Shown in pieces: positions 11,547 through 24,999 of a stretch of 64,000 nt of DNA. This stretch comes from Warburgia ugandensis (taxonomy: Eukaryota > Streptophyta > Magnoliopsida > Canellales > Canellaceae). The stretch lies in the NCBI GenBank assembly GCA_035236585.1, contig CP141128.1:31478684-31542683 (forward strand), written 5' to 3'. The position numbers and the translations under genes are program-made. Within the stretch, counting starts at the first letter, position 1. The number at the start of each line of letters is the position of its first letter. The notes beneath the pieces are model-generated. The model ran no database searches. It was not told the DNA's origin and saw only the letters and a list, made by a program, of their open reading frames with translations.

Positions 11547-12400
11547 ATATAGAAAATATCGTCCCCGAAATTCTTTCCATATCATTCCTTAGCAATTCTA
11601 GAACATCCCCATATCACAAGACTCACATATGGGATCATCATTTTAGACTTAATGTCAATAAACAATTTTGTATCATGTTATCTCCTCAGGTGACAGTTCA
11701 TACATATAGACCAATGTATGTTTCAAACCATTCTGAATCCTACACTTATATTGTGGTTAGAACACATAATAACACCATATAATGCAATTTACATAAATCA
11801 TACTCTCATCCAAGAGTTAATCATTTCTTCACATCTTTAGCATAAATAAATCACTATGTTAGCAAAATTGAAGTGCCACAACTCACATATAGGCAATTCC
11901 ACGCCAAATCCATTCTAGTGCAGACTACGTCATCATTAGGTAGTGTATACTCATCAATCCATATCACATCAACTCCTAAACAGGCAATACATGCCAATCA
12001 AAATTAGCACATATCTGCTCATCAACAGGCAATCATATGCTAATCCAAATCAGTGCATACCAGCTCAGTAATAGGCAATCATGTACCAATCAAAATCAGA
12101 GCATGCTAGCTCAATAACAGGCAATCACTTACCAATCAAAATTGGAGCATGCCAGCTCAATAATAGGCAATCACATGCCAATCAAAATCAGAGCAAACCA
12201 CCTCAGTAACAAGCAATCAGATGCCAATAAAAAATCCAGTTCACAGTACAATCATATCTTGAATATCTAGAAGCCTACCATCTAGAAGCTCACCACCTAG
12301 AAGCCTGCCAGTGCCTCGTGCACCCACCCTCATCGGCCACCCTCTTACGCCACCCTCATTGGCTGCTCACAAGTATAAGCTAAAATTTCAAGCTGATTAC
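11547..12400 (-). repeat. LTR-like fragment with a 46-bp tandem repeat
   Basis: About six units of 46 bp (consensus around CAGCTCARTAACAGGCAATCA and CCAATCAAAATC) run from roughly 11880 to 12235. The repeats and the following CCTAGAAGCCTGCC / CCCTCATCGGCC block (12285-12370) resemble 33500-33830, which lies inside another LTR in the same orientation. I infer a piece of LTR rearranged into the element. No gene is seen. Confidence 0.6.
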
Positions 12401-12679
12401 ACATAAGAAAATGCTCTCATACTAAACATACTTTACTGTCACATCCCTCACCTGCATGAGAAATTAAGCTCATATGCGTAATAAGTAGTATCCATGTCAT
12501 TGTTATCCTGGAGAACTCAATCATCAAGAAATAACTGTTCACCAAACTAAGGAGACTATCAACCTTAGTCATTAGTTTAACTAGTCCCAAATTGTCACAG
12601 TCTCTATAAACCATATCTCTATCAGTAAAGGTATTGCAATCAAGAAAATTCATCTTCTTTGACCATAATTCCTACTCAC

Positions 12680-13144
12680 ATACATTTATAGCAAAAGATG
12701 AGTCTTTAGATACTCAGAATAATACACAAGGACTTCTTGTGCTCTACAAGATCATGATATATAAAAAACATCATTCACCACTTAATCATAACACATCTCA
12801 GCAACCTTTAGAATTTCAGCCCATCATATCCATACGTATTATCAGTGTACTAATTTCATCAATTTATATGATCCAAAGCTTGTAGCAATCATAACGAGTT
12901 CTAATAATTGTCTTAAAGATATTTCAGTCACAATCATCAGCTGGTAATAACTAGACCTCAAAATCAAAATCCACCAATACTATGCACAATTCAAGGCTGA
13001 TCATATAGATCATCAATATATGATAAGGAATATCAATTCTCCACCATGGAGCTATTAAACAATCAGCAATCCGTGCTTAGTAAGAACAATCTATCTTTCT
13101 TCTCACCAAGAGGATTAATGCATCCCAGGAAGACCCACTAGGTC
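12680..13144 (-). pseudogene. Ty3/gypsy reverse transcriptase relic
   Basis: The minus strand reads SSWDALILLVRRK (usually [16 protein letters not shown]), then YSLSYIDDLYDQ (usually [13 protein letters not shown]), then IIRTRYDCYKL (usually [11 protein letters not shown]) and a weak match to the segment after the catalytic aspartates. Many stops and shifts occur. The upstream part of the same pol gene continues at 17838, because the solo LTR at 13145-17832 was inserted here. RNase H and integrase are missing to the left. Confidence 0.75.
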
Positions 13145-16100
13145 TGTGACGACCCGGGTTTTTGAAACATGATTTGTAAAGTATTTTGAAAGGCAGGGCC
13201 CTTAAGAGTGTAAAATTTTTTCGCAAAATAAAGCAGCGAAAATTCTTTTCTTTAGAACTTGTTTTGAAAACCCAAGTCGCCACTTCATACGTAACATAAG
13301 TACAATTTGTGTACAAAATAAAATTCCATTGAAGGAATATACTTTTATTAAACTCCAGGATCCATCCAATGGTTCACAGTACAGCCAAATATAGTACAAT
13401 ACTTGTCGAAATTACATAATCCCAAAACACAAGCTCACCATACAATAAAACTCTCAACAAAGAAAAATACATGTCTTCAAGGGTATACCTTGAAGATTAT
13501 TCTCTTCAAGTCTTCTATAGTCTTCAGCTCCTAACTCTCCTTCCCTGGATCTGAGATATTGCAACAAGTACAATATCTCAGCAATCAATGCTTGGTAGGG
13601 GATTCAAGAAACATAACATTGACAATGTAATTCCAATACTTCATAATCTCATTATCCTTAAACATACTCTTTACTTTGTAAGCTATGTATATCTATATAC
13701 ATACATACCCTTCATGGGTAAACCAGTTAAATTTGTGAAAGTAGTCAAATATCATTCCCAACTAAGCTGATCAATTCTCTTCATTTTAAGAATTTAGTAT
13801 TATAGCTAATCTTATACTGGGAATTTCCCTTCTTGGGAAATATTGGTAATATACAATTACCTAGCATTTCATTATGCTATAACATAAGGCATTTCACTAT
13901 GCCTATTCTCATATGCATCATAGTGCAAAATAATCAGAAAGGTTACTATGCTGCAGTCTAATCCGTACTAGCGCGCTCGGATAACTGCCCTATTCACCAT
14001 TGATACCACGGTGGAAAATATTATGTCACTGCCCGTATGGGGGGGCCAAGACTTTCACAGTAGTGGCCTTCCTATAATTGCCACCACCCGACTTTTAGCC
14101 TCTCATTGGGCAAGGTATCATCGTATCATCAAATTTCAAGGAGCGGGTGGCCAAACCCTCATAACTCCTCTAGCAATAGCATTCCCCTAGGCTTATGCCT
14201 ATTAAAACAAACTCACAAGCCTCCAAGCTTGTATGTAAAATAGATTTCATATATATCAGACCATATGTCTATTTACTTAGGGCTGAAATATTTTCTAGTT
14301 CCCGATTCACTTATAGTTTAGTCCTTAACCATCTTATATGTGTTTGGTTGGATTATAAGGTTTTCAAGAGATTTAATACAAGTATTATCATTACTCTTGT
14401 CAACATAAGATCATGAGTACAATCATGTATGTATTCATCAAATCCTCCTACCTTTAAGGATTGATCTCTTTTCCCCAATCTTCCATGATCCTGGTTGATG
14501 ATGTAATCTGTACATCCATACATATTGTCAATATATAAATTATGAACAATCCTATTGATCACTAGATCTGATGTTTAGAATGATCTTTAGATCATTCATA
14601 TCTAAGTATTTTTCTATCTCTAAGTCTTTGTATGTCCATCTCCTTGATCTTGATCTTTCATAGATCCTTTGATTGACAATCTACACATGTTGATAAAGAT
14701 CAAGGTCCTCGATCTTCTATCATATAGTTCTTCTTTGATCTAAGTTCAGTTCTTGGTCATCCCTATGGAGGATGATCTTGGTTTTCTTCCTTGAATCATC
14801 TTTGATCAAGGGTTTGGATTATCTAATCTAATGAACTATAACAAGTATACTAATAAACATGCATACTAAGTACAATATAGTGTTTTTATTCTGATTGTTC
14901 TTGATCATCCAAGATCTATGGATCTTGTTTGATCATCCTTATCTTCCTTACTGTTTTTATTAGGGTTAGGTAATTTACTAACTTTTTATGCTCTTATTAT
15001 TATTATTCAACCAGTTAATGTGCTGGTTGAAGGTAGCTTATTCAAGCCTAAATCTAGACTGCTCCTCTTATTTCCAATTGGCTAAGGCTTACTAGCTGAA
15101 TGGGTGAACACAAAGTGGTTACTTCAATCCTCATGTAAGGAGGCGTTTAGACCTCACAAACGTCAACAGAAGGTAGGGGAATAGCGAGGCTCTATTAGAT
15201 AACCCCTTTAACCACTATGTTCATCATTCACTAGAATGACCATAGCTCAACCTTTCATAAGGTTCCTATAAGCATGTTTACCTTAAGTACTCTTTTTAAT
15301 GTATTTTAATTAAGTCCATGAATATTTATAATGTCATTCATGGGGTTTATTATTCTTTTCCTAATTTGGGCCAAGGATTTGATAATCCTTATATTGTCCT
15401 ACTAACTATAGCCCTTACTAATTAAGTCCAAAGTACTCCATTCTTATTTGTGTAATGAAACTCTGCTTTATCATTAGAATATGTTTTTGGTGTTTTATGC
15501 TCTTTATCTCATAACAAGTAAATCTACTAATAACATCAAACCATAAATGAATTATAAATTTAAAGCATAAAACTACATAATTTAACATTCAATGATAATG
15601 AGGCAAGGTACTTAAATTAAATATAACACCTTATGATAACAATGAAATGACATATCATGCTAAACTCTAAATGTTATACTAGCATGCTTTATAATCATAT
15701 TTAAAATGCTATGAAACTAATTACATTAACATTTTTAGAAACCTTTACTTATGATCCAACCATTTGATTTCCTTTGATTAAGGATTTTAGTTAGATTTAG
15801 GGAATTTTCTTTATTAAGGTCAAAAGATCATATTGATCTATTTTTATCATAATCCATCCATGATTTTCTTGGATTTCATCATATAAACATTTATTCTTTC
15901 CATCCCAAGGATCTGATCACACTTGATCTCATTGATTAAGCGGGACCCTTTGTATTTTTAGGGTTTTTCTACCATAATAGGTAGATCCCTTAATATATCT
16001 TATATATATCCAATTAAACTATAGATCTTACTTAATTTCAATAGTACATCATTATTAAAACATGTTTTTAAGATCTGATCATCTCAGATCTTGAAAATCT

Positions 16101-17832
16101 ATGTAATTGGAAACTTATTTCTTTAATATAGAAAGTTTTTACTGAATAACATGTCTATTTTATCATTTCATAAGAAAATAGAGGTTTCAGGCTTTCCATA
16201 GCTTCTTTCTGATCTCAATTTGGGTTCAGATGACTCCGGAATTGAAGTTGAAAGTTCACAGTCCTTCCTAGGGCCTGGATTTGATCTGGGCCCAAGGAAT
16301 GGATGGCCCAGATTAGTCAGGCAGAACGACCAGGCGGAACGAACCAGGTGGGTCATCAGGAGCGTCCGCTGGGAGTAAATAATGAAGCGCCATTGCGGGA
16401 CGTCCACGAACGCGAACGGGACGAGCGGAACGCCCGTCGTCCGTGCGCCCGCAAACTGGGCTGTAGCTAGGCGCGTCCACTCATGCAGTTGACGGAAGCG
16501 CCGTCGCCTCGCTTGGGACAATGCTCCACGTGCAGTGCACGCACCATTCCGTCGGTGCATCACGTGTGTGTCTTGGGCGCCGTTTGATCCAGAGATCGGA
16601 CAGTCCATTCTGGACCGTCCAATCAATCCTCTTTCAATTGATGGCCCAAAACGTCTCTGATTTTTATGAAAATTCTACCCTAGGGGTTTTGGACCCTTTT
16701 GGATTGATTGGTATAGTCAAATGTTTCATCTGAGCACTCTATCATCCATAATTAAGGGTTCTGTTGTTTACTTTATTTTTACCTTTTTATTACCAAAATA
16801 AATTACAGTAAAATAAAAATTACATAAAACAGTACTAAACATCTATGAAAAGGATTTCCACCTACCTGATTGGAGAGAAAACCTTGGTTATATGCCCAAT
16901 TTAAAAAAATACCTTGTTGATGAAGATATGGCCTAAAATCCACCTTTCTTGCAAATATCCGTTGTTTGAACCGTTGGATCTTGAAATTTCTTTGGGGATT
17001 TTGTAAAATAGATATATTGGGAAGTTTTGGATGGTGGAATTGATCAAATTAGATCTGGAACAGAGTGCCTAATTGATTTTAGGTCTCTTGTTCCAATCTA
17101 AAAAGAAAAACAAGTTGAAAAGAGATCTATCTCTTAGAAATTTTGGGTTTTTGGGGAGGGATCTAAATCTAATTTTTGAGGGAGAGTGAAGAGAATTTCA
17201 TGGGAATTTTATGAGGATTTTTGGGGTTATATTTATAGGCATTTTGGATCTTTTTCCATGATTATAATATTTTAATTTTTTATTATTAAATGGCATGAAA
17301 GTCTTCAATGCTCCCATGCCTAATTTTTCTTCCCCAAGACCAGATGATGTTTGTTGACCCATGATTCACGTGGGCTACTGATAAAATTGGTTGTTGGGTC
17401 CCTTGTGGGCCCCACATTGTGTAAAAAGACCGTTTTGCCATTTATGCATAAAATTTTGGGTTTTATTCCCATGATCTTGGATTTTAGTGTACTTAGTGGC
17501 GTTGGATTCGTATTTCTCAATGCATTCTAAATTTTGATGTCTCATATTTTGATTTTTGGGATATTTTGATTTTTGGGTAAAAATACTATTTTACCCCTTT
17601 TGTCCAAGAAATGAAGAAACTTAAGGATTTCTCATCCGAATTCGAAATTTGTCGTGCTTACAACCATTTTGAAGGGTTTGCTAAGTTTAATTTCAATTTT
17701 ACGTGTCTTATGATTTGATTATACTTTTATAAAAAGTATATTTTAAATAACCCTAATATTTCAACCCAAAATATCTTAAACTCAAACTTTATTAATTTTT
17801 CTCAATCAATTACAAAAATTGGGGTTATTACA
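13145..17832 (-). mobile_element. Very long solo LTR, Ty3/gypsy, 4688 bp (TSD AGGTC)
   Basis: The plus strand starts TGTGACGACCCGGG and ends GGGGTTATTACA. AGGTC stands directly before (13140-13144) and directly after (17833-17837), so this is a complete solo LTR. It is about 90% alike, by eye over the terminal hundred bases, to the LTR at 37775-42539. The minus orientation follows from that copy, whose primer site is visible, and from a minus-strand TATA box at 17229-17237. Nearly 4.7 kb is long for a plant LTR. An open frame of about 150 codons at 16168-16626 is discussed among the rejected items. No other gene is seen in it. Confidence 0.92.
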
Positions 17833-17837
17833 AGGTC

Positions 17838-20540
17838 TAATAATCTCTTGTCAAATAACTACCATAACTGGAACCCTTCCAGCTCAACTAGGGCCATCAT
17901 ATATGGTACTTTAAAAAATGACACTATATCTGATGTCAAATCAGTACAAAAAAATCAATCTCTCATGGCAAAAAATCTGAAAACCTTTCTAGGAAGATCG
18001 TGAATCTTCACACACCCTATGTGTGCTCAATTTTATAGCCATTCTCTATCACCCACAATCATGAAACCAGGAGGACTCGATACATCAGATGAGTACTATT
18101 TTGCCTTCAAGGCTAGGTAAACGCAAATCTCAATGATGCCCCTTCTTACTCAGGAGTCAGATCAATAATTATCCAGTATATCAAAAGTACCTTTATTCTC
18201 ACTACAATCAACTGTCCTCCAACAATGGAATCCATCCTAAGGATGATATCATAATCCCTCAAATCAAGGACGATAAAGTCAGTATCTATCCTCTCACTCG
18301 CCATCATTTCCACCAGTGCTTGTTAAAGGTGCTTACAAGTTTCAATAACTTGCTAATTAGTGTCATAACCTCCCACCCAAGGATCTTTAAATACATATAA
18401 AGGCACATTCATTAGGGCACCAAAACTCCACTACAAGGGTAACTGGATCCTCCCGCCCATTCAACTTCTGTGCCGGAGGAAATGGGATTCAAACCCATGA
18501 TACAATCTTCTTGTATGTCGATTTAGCAAACTAATGCCTTAAGCCACTCAGCCATACCTCCAAGATGTTGATCGGTCGAAGAGGATCTTAGTATGTCTAT
18601 CAACAACCAAGAAGGTGCCTTCCTTAACTCAAGTTGAGGTTAACACTTGCTTCAAGTAATGATAATGACAGTCAAATGCATGGTCTACATGTAAATGTAA
18701 AGATATCATAATGAATCATCATTACCAATGTGGAGCCATCTCTACCCTGTCTCCAATGTTAGTCAGTCTGACTCACTGTCCACTGGGACAGTCTCTAAGG
18801 GAATATCTTAACTCTCCACAGTCAAAATACTTAAAGCGTTGCCACTATGATGGGGGTTACTGATGCCATTACCACTGCTACAATGGTCCACTAACTCTAG
18901 GACATAGTTGTTCAGGTGTCTGTACTTACCACTAGTACACAGTGTGTCTATCTTCCGTATCCCAACACCACCTAATCAAATGTTGCTGGCTCAATGGCCT
19001 TTGCAGTCATATCAATGAAAGGTCTCTTGCCCTTACTAGGCTGACTTGAACTACTCATATCTGAGTTTCTGTGATCAATCTTGACCTAAAAGAATCCTTC
19101 TTTACATAGAGGTTATGTCTGCAACCTCGCAACTAGTGTAAAATGCAACACAATCATCTGATTCCTCAATACAGTTGTCAACATATAATAATCTATCCAT
19201 GCTCTCCCTCTTCATGGTGAAGGAGTTAGGGCAAGTCTCTTCAACTGAGTATACTAGTTCAGCACCGTTGAACCATCTAATTCTTCTCTTCAGGTGGCAA
19301 ACTCCCTTAGTTTTCAAAAATACTAATTATCACAGGCCTTCCCAAAGGTCTTCTAGATAAATGTCTCAGTGATAAAGGAACACATCTTCTCAAATAACCA
19401 TCCTTAAAATTCTCATAATTATATTTTCGGTGTTCCCACTTTAACTATTTCACTTTCTTGAACTAATGAATTATTTCATGATCATATCAAACAAAATCAT
19501 TTACAACTCGATCAATTTCACACCCAAGGAAATTTACCTTTATAATACTTCCTTAATCATCAGAAACCACACTATCATCTCTGTCAGTGTTGAATGTAAA
19601 TCAATCATAATTAATTTCATCTCGTCTCATTCACTTCGGATGTTTTCCTTTCTAGTTGATTTATTACAAAAACATTTCTATTCAAGAATTATTCTCCACA
19701 TCAACTTCAATAAATATCTCTCCCCACTTGATTCACATCATTTCTACTAATTCTTATCAAAAAAGGATTGTTATCTCCTTCAGTGCTATGTGTCTCCAAT
19801 CGTAATTGAAAATCCTCAGAGTGATTTAAAGACATTTACTTTTCATTAATGAATAGCTTGCAACACCTCCTTATACACTAAGCTCGCTAGTTTTGTCTCA
19901 ATTTCAGATATTTCATCCATAGGAGCCCTACGATCTTATTTCATCAATTTTTTTAATGATTTTCCTCATATTACAATTTATTCTTCAAATAATTCTGCTT
20001 CAAGTTTAAATCGATATGATACTGCTCTCAACTTTCTCAAGTTCTCAATAGTTGTAATAATTTCTAATCCTTCATCATTTTCATCATACTATTATTATTG
20101 TAATGCCTGTTAAGCTTTTTCCAACAGTTTACACGTACAATCCAAGTTAGAAACTTGGTTGTAAAAAGCAATCCAAATGAATATATCTTCTATCATATAT
20201 TAAAGTTCTCACAATAGAAACTAATTTATAATCCTTGTTCTATTTCATGATTCTAAGAATCATGCACTTCCCATAAAAGTGTACTTCCTTGTGCTCATAC
20301 AAGGACTTAAAGTCGTAACTTCTAAGGAAATTTGCCAACTTTTATAGAATTATCTATTTCACAATCATCAACATCCCTCACATGAGTTATCTCAATAACT
20401 CATATTTAGAAAACCACCTCACTTCATGGACTGTATGTGACCTTTTAATTTAAAATGATTTCCCAATTTTCTTATAAAATTAAAAGCATATTCCTCATTA
20501 TTTTATCCTTCATCATTAATATTCTTTATGCTGGCTGTCC
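17838..20540 (-). pseudogene. Ty3/gypsy protease/gag relic, upstream part of the pol split at 13144
   Basis: At 18200-18310 the minus strand reads DFIVLDLRDYDIILRMDS, the conserved second half of a retroviral-type aspartic protease (usually LIVLDLKDFDVILGMDW). Its position upstream of RT on the minus strand matches the gene order of Ty3 elements. The area 18560-20540 should hold gag, but I could only see weak hints of it. The mitochondrial-type tRNA copy at 18474-18561 interrupts this stretch. Confidence 0.55.
18474..18561 (-). tRNA. trnS-GCU: Mitochondrial-type tRNA-Ser(GCU) copy, probably non-functional
   Basis: The 88-nt minus-strand sequence begins GGAGGTATGGCTGAGTGG and ends CCCATTTCCTCCG. 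It folds as a class II tRNA with a 5-bp T stem (ATGGG/CCCAT), a 6-bp variable stem (ATACAA/TTGTAT) and anticodon GCT in the loop TTGCTAA. From memory it matches plant mitochondrial trnS-GCU and not the nuclear tRNA-Ser. Two features suggest decay: the T loop reads TTTGAAT instead of TTCGAAT, which loses the conserved C56, and the anticodon stem has an A-C mismatch. Its place inside retrotransposon DNA points to a nuclear insertion of mitochondrial DNA. Confidence 0.82.
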
Positions 20541-20838
20541 CCCAGCTCAAGTAACTTTTGTGGACCCCACACAAAAGTGAAATGACCATTTTATCCCTAT
20601 GGATAAATATAAATTCACAAAAATTACGAAAAATAGGGATTTTTTCACCCGAGCTCTGATTTCAGTGTGCTTACAGTCATTCTGACTGGTTCCCATAAAT
20701 GATTTCAAATATCTATGTTTCAAGCCCTAATTCTTTTTTTAAAAAATTAATATTATATTAAATATAATAGTCTACCTCAATTTTCATAAAAATTCTAATT
20801 AATTCCAAATAATTCTAGAAAAATTAAGGTTTTCACAT
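20541..20838 (-). mobile_element. LTR start (U3) fragment, minus orientation
   Basis: The minus strand starts TGTGAAAACCTTAATTTTTC at 20838. It later shows GGTCATTTCACTTTTGTGTGGGG, similar to the U3 block of the other LTRs (near 11275 and 17400). It is probably the 5' LTR remnant of the minus-strand element whose protease and RT lie to the left. It abuts the truncated left LTR of the Athila-like element. Confidence 0.55.
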
Positions 20839-21719
20839 CTTCTCTCATCTTCATCCTTTGCTGGTCTGCTCTATATCTTCTAGACTAACCAGAACCCAGC
20901 TCTCCATCCAGTCCATCGTTTCCCCTTCTCCTTCCAGCCCTCTCTCCTATCTCCATTCCCGCTACCCATTTCCAACTTCCTCACTCTACTTGCAACTTCA
21001 CCAACCGTCCTCATCATGACCCTAGCTCCCTCTTTCCCTCATCATCTCTTTGCTCAGCGTCAACATCCCAACCCCCTAACCTGGGAAGCACCAATGGTGG
21101 AACCTTCTCGTCCTCTTCACAGGAGAAAATCTAAATCGGGTTTTCCCCCGTTTTCTCCTTCTCCCCCATCTTCTTCTTCTCCTTGCTCCTTTTTCTCCAT
21201 CGCAGCCCACTTTTTGATCTATTAAAAATTAAAAATTAAAAAGATTCTAGTTCTACCCTTGAGCATTTAAAGATAAGTACATTTGTATCCCTAATGTAAT
21301 GACAGTTGTGTCCTAGATTTATTTACCGTTGTGTCTTATCTTATTCTAGTTTAGTTTTGTTCAAGATTTACTTATCTAAGGATTGTAATAGAAGATAGTT
21401 ATTTAAATTACAGTTTAAGTTATCCCCATTTTAATTACAATTCTAGTTTCTTATGTCGTTGTACTAATTAGTACCTATTGTGACCAGCTGCGTGACACAA
21501 CAGTCAAAATAGGAAAGTTCTAGTTAACTTGTCATTTTCTTGTACTTAATTTCAATACTGTTTACTCATGGACTGCTTAATGAATTGGAACTTTATTTTG
21601 TTATAATTTGTAAATTAAAATTTATGTAAACTCCAACATTTAAGTCGAGTCCCCATGTATTCGACACGAACTTACACTAGCTAGACTACAATAGCCGTGC
21701 ACTTGCAAAAAGCTCAACA
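20839..21719 (+). repeat. Left (5') LTR of the Athila-like element, 5'-truncated
   Basis: From CTTCATCCT near 20850 to GATAGTTAT near 21400 it aligns with 27714-28293 of the right LTR, including the shared CATTTAAAGATAAGTACATTTG and ACCGTTGTGTC blocks. It ends AAAGCTCAACA just before the primer site. The unique 21400-21719 part is deleted from the right copy. Confidence 0.8.
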
Positions 21720-21725
21720 AGTTTT

Positions 21726-21744
21726 TGACGCCATTGCTGGGGAC
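21726..21744 (+). other. Primer-binding site, tRNA-Asp type
   Basis: TGACGCCATTGCTGGGGAC directly follows the left LTR. It differs by three transitions from the usual TGGCGCCGTTGCCGGGGAC, complementary to the 3' end of tRNA-Asp, which is characteristic of Athila and related lineages. Confidence 0.85.
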
Positions 21745-22938
21745 CTGCAATGGTGTTTTCATAAATTTTAATTAAAATTAAATTAAATTCAAAAAATTTA
21801 ATTAAAATTTAAAATTTTAAAAAAAAAATAGAGTTACATTATTTTAACATTTTAGGCATTTTGGCACATTTTAAAATTTTGTTAGTGCATAAATCCAATT
21901 TCTTCTAATTTTTAGTACTTATTGATAATTTTTGTTTTGTCAAAAAATTAGAAAAGAAAGGATAAATTCAAGTAGTTTAATTAGGATAATTGTAGTTTAA
22001 TTTTGAGTGAATTATAGTGAGGATTTCATGTAATTATTTTATTTTCACAATTCATTTAAAATGCTATAATAATATAGGTCAAGGGTGGGCCATTGTAACT
22101 CGAAAATGGAGTGGAATGTAAATGGTCCCACCCTTGTACGAGAAGACATTTTCCATGACCCTGCTACGAGAAATTCTTAAACGCCTTAAAAGTTTTAGGT
22201 TATGCATTATAGATTAAAATTGCATTGGTTGTTAGCATAAAAATCATATAGAATACATTTGATATATGTTGCATTTTTAGGAATTGCATTAGTTTTTTAT
22301 TTTTTATTGCATTTTTAAGGCATGTTTAACTGGTTTAAGGTGATTATATGTTGACCAAATTTCCATGGAATAAAAAATTAATTAGTAAGGGCATTCAACC
22401 CCATAAGATCAAGGGTGGATTTCATCATCACCTCTTAGCCCACTTAGGATAATCACTACAAGCACGTAACTTGACCTTAAAAATTAATTAAAATTAATTA
22501 GAAGAGACCTATAGGGCCCACCACATGCTCATAGGACCCTCTTGGAAGGAGGCAACCTATTGCCACTCTAGTGGCCCCTATTTAACTGACTACGCTAGTT
22601 TTTAAACAACTAGCTCTTCCAGCACATTTTATAACTCAAACTAACTACGGCTAGCTAAGGAGGCTGTGAAGTGGTTGGTTAGGTAGGATCTAACTAGTAA
22701 GCAGTGGAACAAGTTAGAAAGAGAGGAGGAGTGTTAGATTGGGCTAATCTAAAAGCTTCTCCCCCACAGTATTCTAAGATAATCAAATTGTCTCCTTGCT
22801 AGCCTTAGGGGTGTTTGAATTTTTGTGCCCTATCATTAGCACTTAGGTTGCATTAGTTAGGTAGTAAAAACAAATAAGAAAAAAGAAAAAAAAACAAAGA
22901 GACATGGTCATTTTCATTCAAAATCTGTACACTAACTA

Positions 22939-24300
22939 AAATGATAATCGGTACCCCAACATTAATAGAGAAGATATTTCCCCATGGAGAAATAATCCCC
23001 TCTTTAACAATGACGAATCACCTCATGTCATGAATAATGATGACATTTCTTCATGGACGAATAATCCTCTCTTTGATGCTAATGATCCTCTACCTCTATT
23101 CAATGATAATATACATCAATGGAGGAATCATTCTCAACCACATGGAAATAGGAGAAGGAATTATAACAGGCAATGGGACCAAAATAGATTAGTGGAGAAT
23201 AATTGGCATAACCAAAATTCTCCTAGAAATACAATAAAAGAAAATTTACAACCTAATTATACCAGCATTCCTTCATGTATAAAATTACCTCCAAATGCTG
23301 GTATGAATAAAATAAAGGTAGGAATAATTCAATTACTTCCAAAATTTTATGGGTTGGATAGTAAGAGTCCTTACAGTCATTTCAAAGAATTTGATGAAGT
23401 GTGAATGATCCAACATACACAAAACATCGAATTAAACATTGTAAGACTCAAACTTTTTCCTTTGTCTTTAAAGGAGAAAGCTAAGATGTTGTTTCATTCA
23501 CTGCCAATAGATTCCATATGAACATGGCAAGAAATGACTAGGAAGTTCTTGAATAAGTTCTATCCTACACATAAGATGAATGCTCTCTGCTGCAATATAA
23601 TGAATTTTATCCAAATGGATAAAGAAACCTTTTATCAAAGCTAGGAAAGATTTAAGGAATTGTTGTTAACTTGTCCACATCATGGATATGAACTTTTGCA
23701 TATCATTAGCTTCTTTTATGAAGGATTTATTCCTGACATGAGTCAGTTCATTGAAATGATGGGCAATGGCAATTTCTTAAACAAATAACCTAAAGAGGCG
23801 AAAGAGTATTTGGAATGGCTGGCAGAGAGTGCACAAACTTGGGCTCATTCAAAAAAAGTAGGTTACCCAAACAAGCTTAAGTCCACCTCCACATCTGCTA
23901 GGGGAGAAATATATGCTACGACTGAAAAAAGATGATATGAAAATAGCATCCCTAGCTATAACAAAAGCCATAGAAATGGGAAAATTTTCCTCTAGGAAAG
24001 TCGAACAGGTGTGTGATAATTGTGAAAGCAATACACCCCCCCCCCCCACTCAGGAATATCCTATTGCTCCTACATTTTAGGATGCGCTCTATGAATTGAG
24101 ACATTCTTACGAGCAACATTTTTCCCCATCTTCGAAGACATATAATCCCAACTTGAGTAATCATTTTACAGTTAATTGGAGAAATGAACATAATGCTAAT
24201 GTCTCACACAATGCCCAATACCAACCCTATCACCAAAAACAAGGTCCACTTGCTCCTAGACCTTACCTTCCTCCCCATAAGAGGAAAGTGCAATACTAGG
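22939..24300 (+). pseudogene. gag of the Athila-like element
   Basis: The frame is open from 22939 after a stop and contains an internal near-duplication (DISPWRNNPLF and DISSWTNNPLF). Then come KFYGLDSKSPYSHFKEFDEV, SLPIDSI, TWQEMTRKFLNKFYPTHK and CPHHGYELLH, which together are the retrotransposon gag core as found in Athila and Ogre relatives. Stops or shifts occur near 23402, 23518, 23640 and 23785, so no full gag is made. The C-terminal part at 24096-24299 is glutamine-, proline- and histidine-rich and ends in PPHKRKVQY. In working elements gag forms the virus-like particle. Confidence 0.8.
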
Positions 24301-24589
24301 AGAGAAAAATTGCTCAAATTCAAGCCCAATTAAAAGAGAACACAGATTCCATGATTGAATTGAAGGATATGATGTCTCAAATGCTTCATACCATTGATCA
24401 AGGGCCATGTCCTATTCCACCCAATGAAAACCTTGATGATACGGATGTGGTAGGTGAGATTAATTCTTCACTTATGAGCATGGAATAAACGAAGGCAATT
24501 ACCATTGTTCATAGTGGTAACACAATTGAGAAATTTGGTCCTAAAAAGGCTGAAATAGTGCTCAAACCTGTTAGAAAAAAGAGACAAAT

Positions 24590-24999
24590 TTGTCACACCC
24601 ACTAAGCAATATGAAATCCTTGCTCCATTTCAAAAAGGCTACATCGAGCTCCTACAAGCGTCTTTAGTCATGAAAAGCAGCCTGAAGATAAATGTATCTT
24701 GCCTGGTGATAAAATGAAAATTTTTTAATTACAAGATAAATTCATGAATTAGTCCTTTTCAAAGGTCTGTCCATCTCAATTTGTATGGGACCCGAGAAGT
24801 TTCAAACTTAGTAATACTATTATTCTCTAAAGATTTTTCATTTGTAATAATTATGTACATTAATTTTTCTTCTTTTCTTCTTCTTTCTTTCCTTTTTCTT
24901 TTTATACATCTCCTAATTAATTTTGCATTTCTCAATGCATTATCATCGTCCTACTTTTTAAACATTGAGGACAATGTTTCTTTCAGGTTGGGGGTGTAG
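24590..24999 (+). pseudogene. Remnant of the gag-pol end of the Athila-like element
   Basis: Short broken pieces lead to a final NIEDNVSFRLGV immediately before AGGTTGGGGGTG at about 24985. In Athila-group elements this motif marks the end of pol. Everything between protease and this end is lost by deletion. Confidence 0.55.

Noticed and set aside
16168-16626. 152-codon open frame on the minus strand in the 4.7-kb solo LTR, partly shared with 40946-41299
   Set aside because: The related LTR shows the same start (MIGRSRMD) but then shifts frame and shortens, and there is no known motif. It reflects a GC-rich leader, not a conserved protein.
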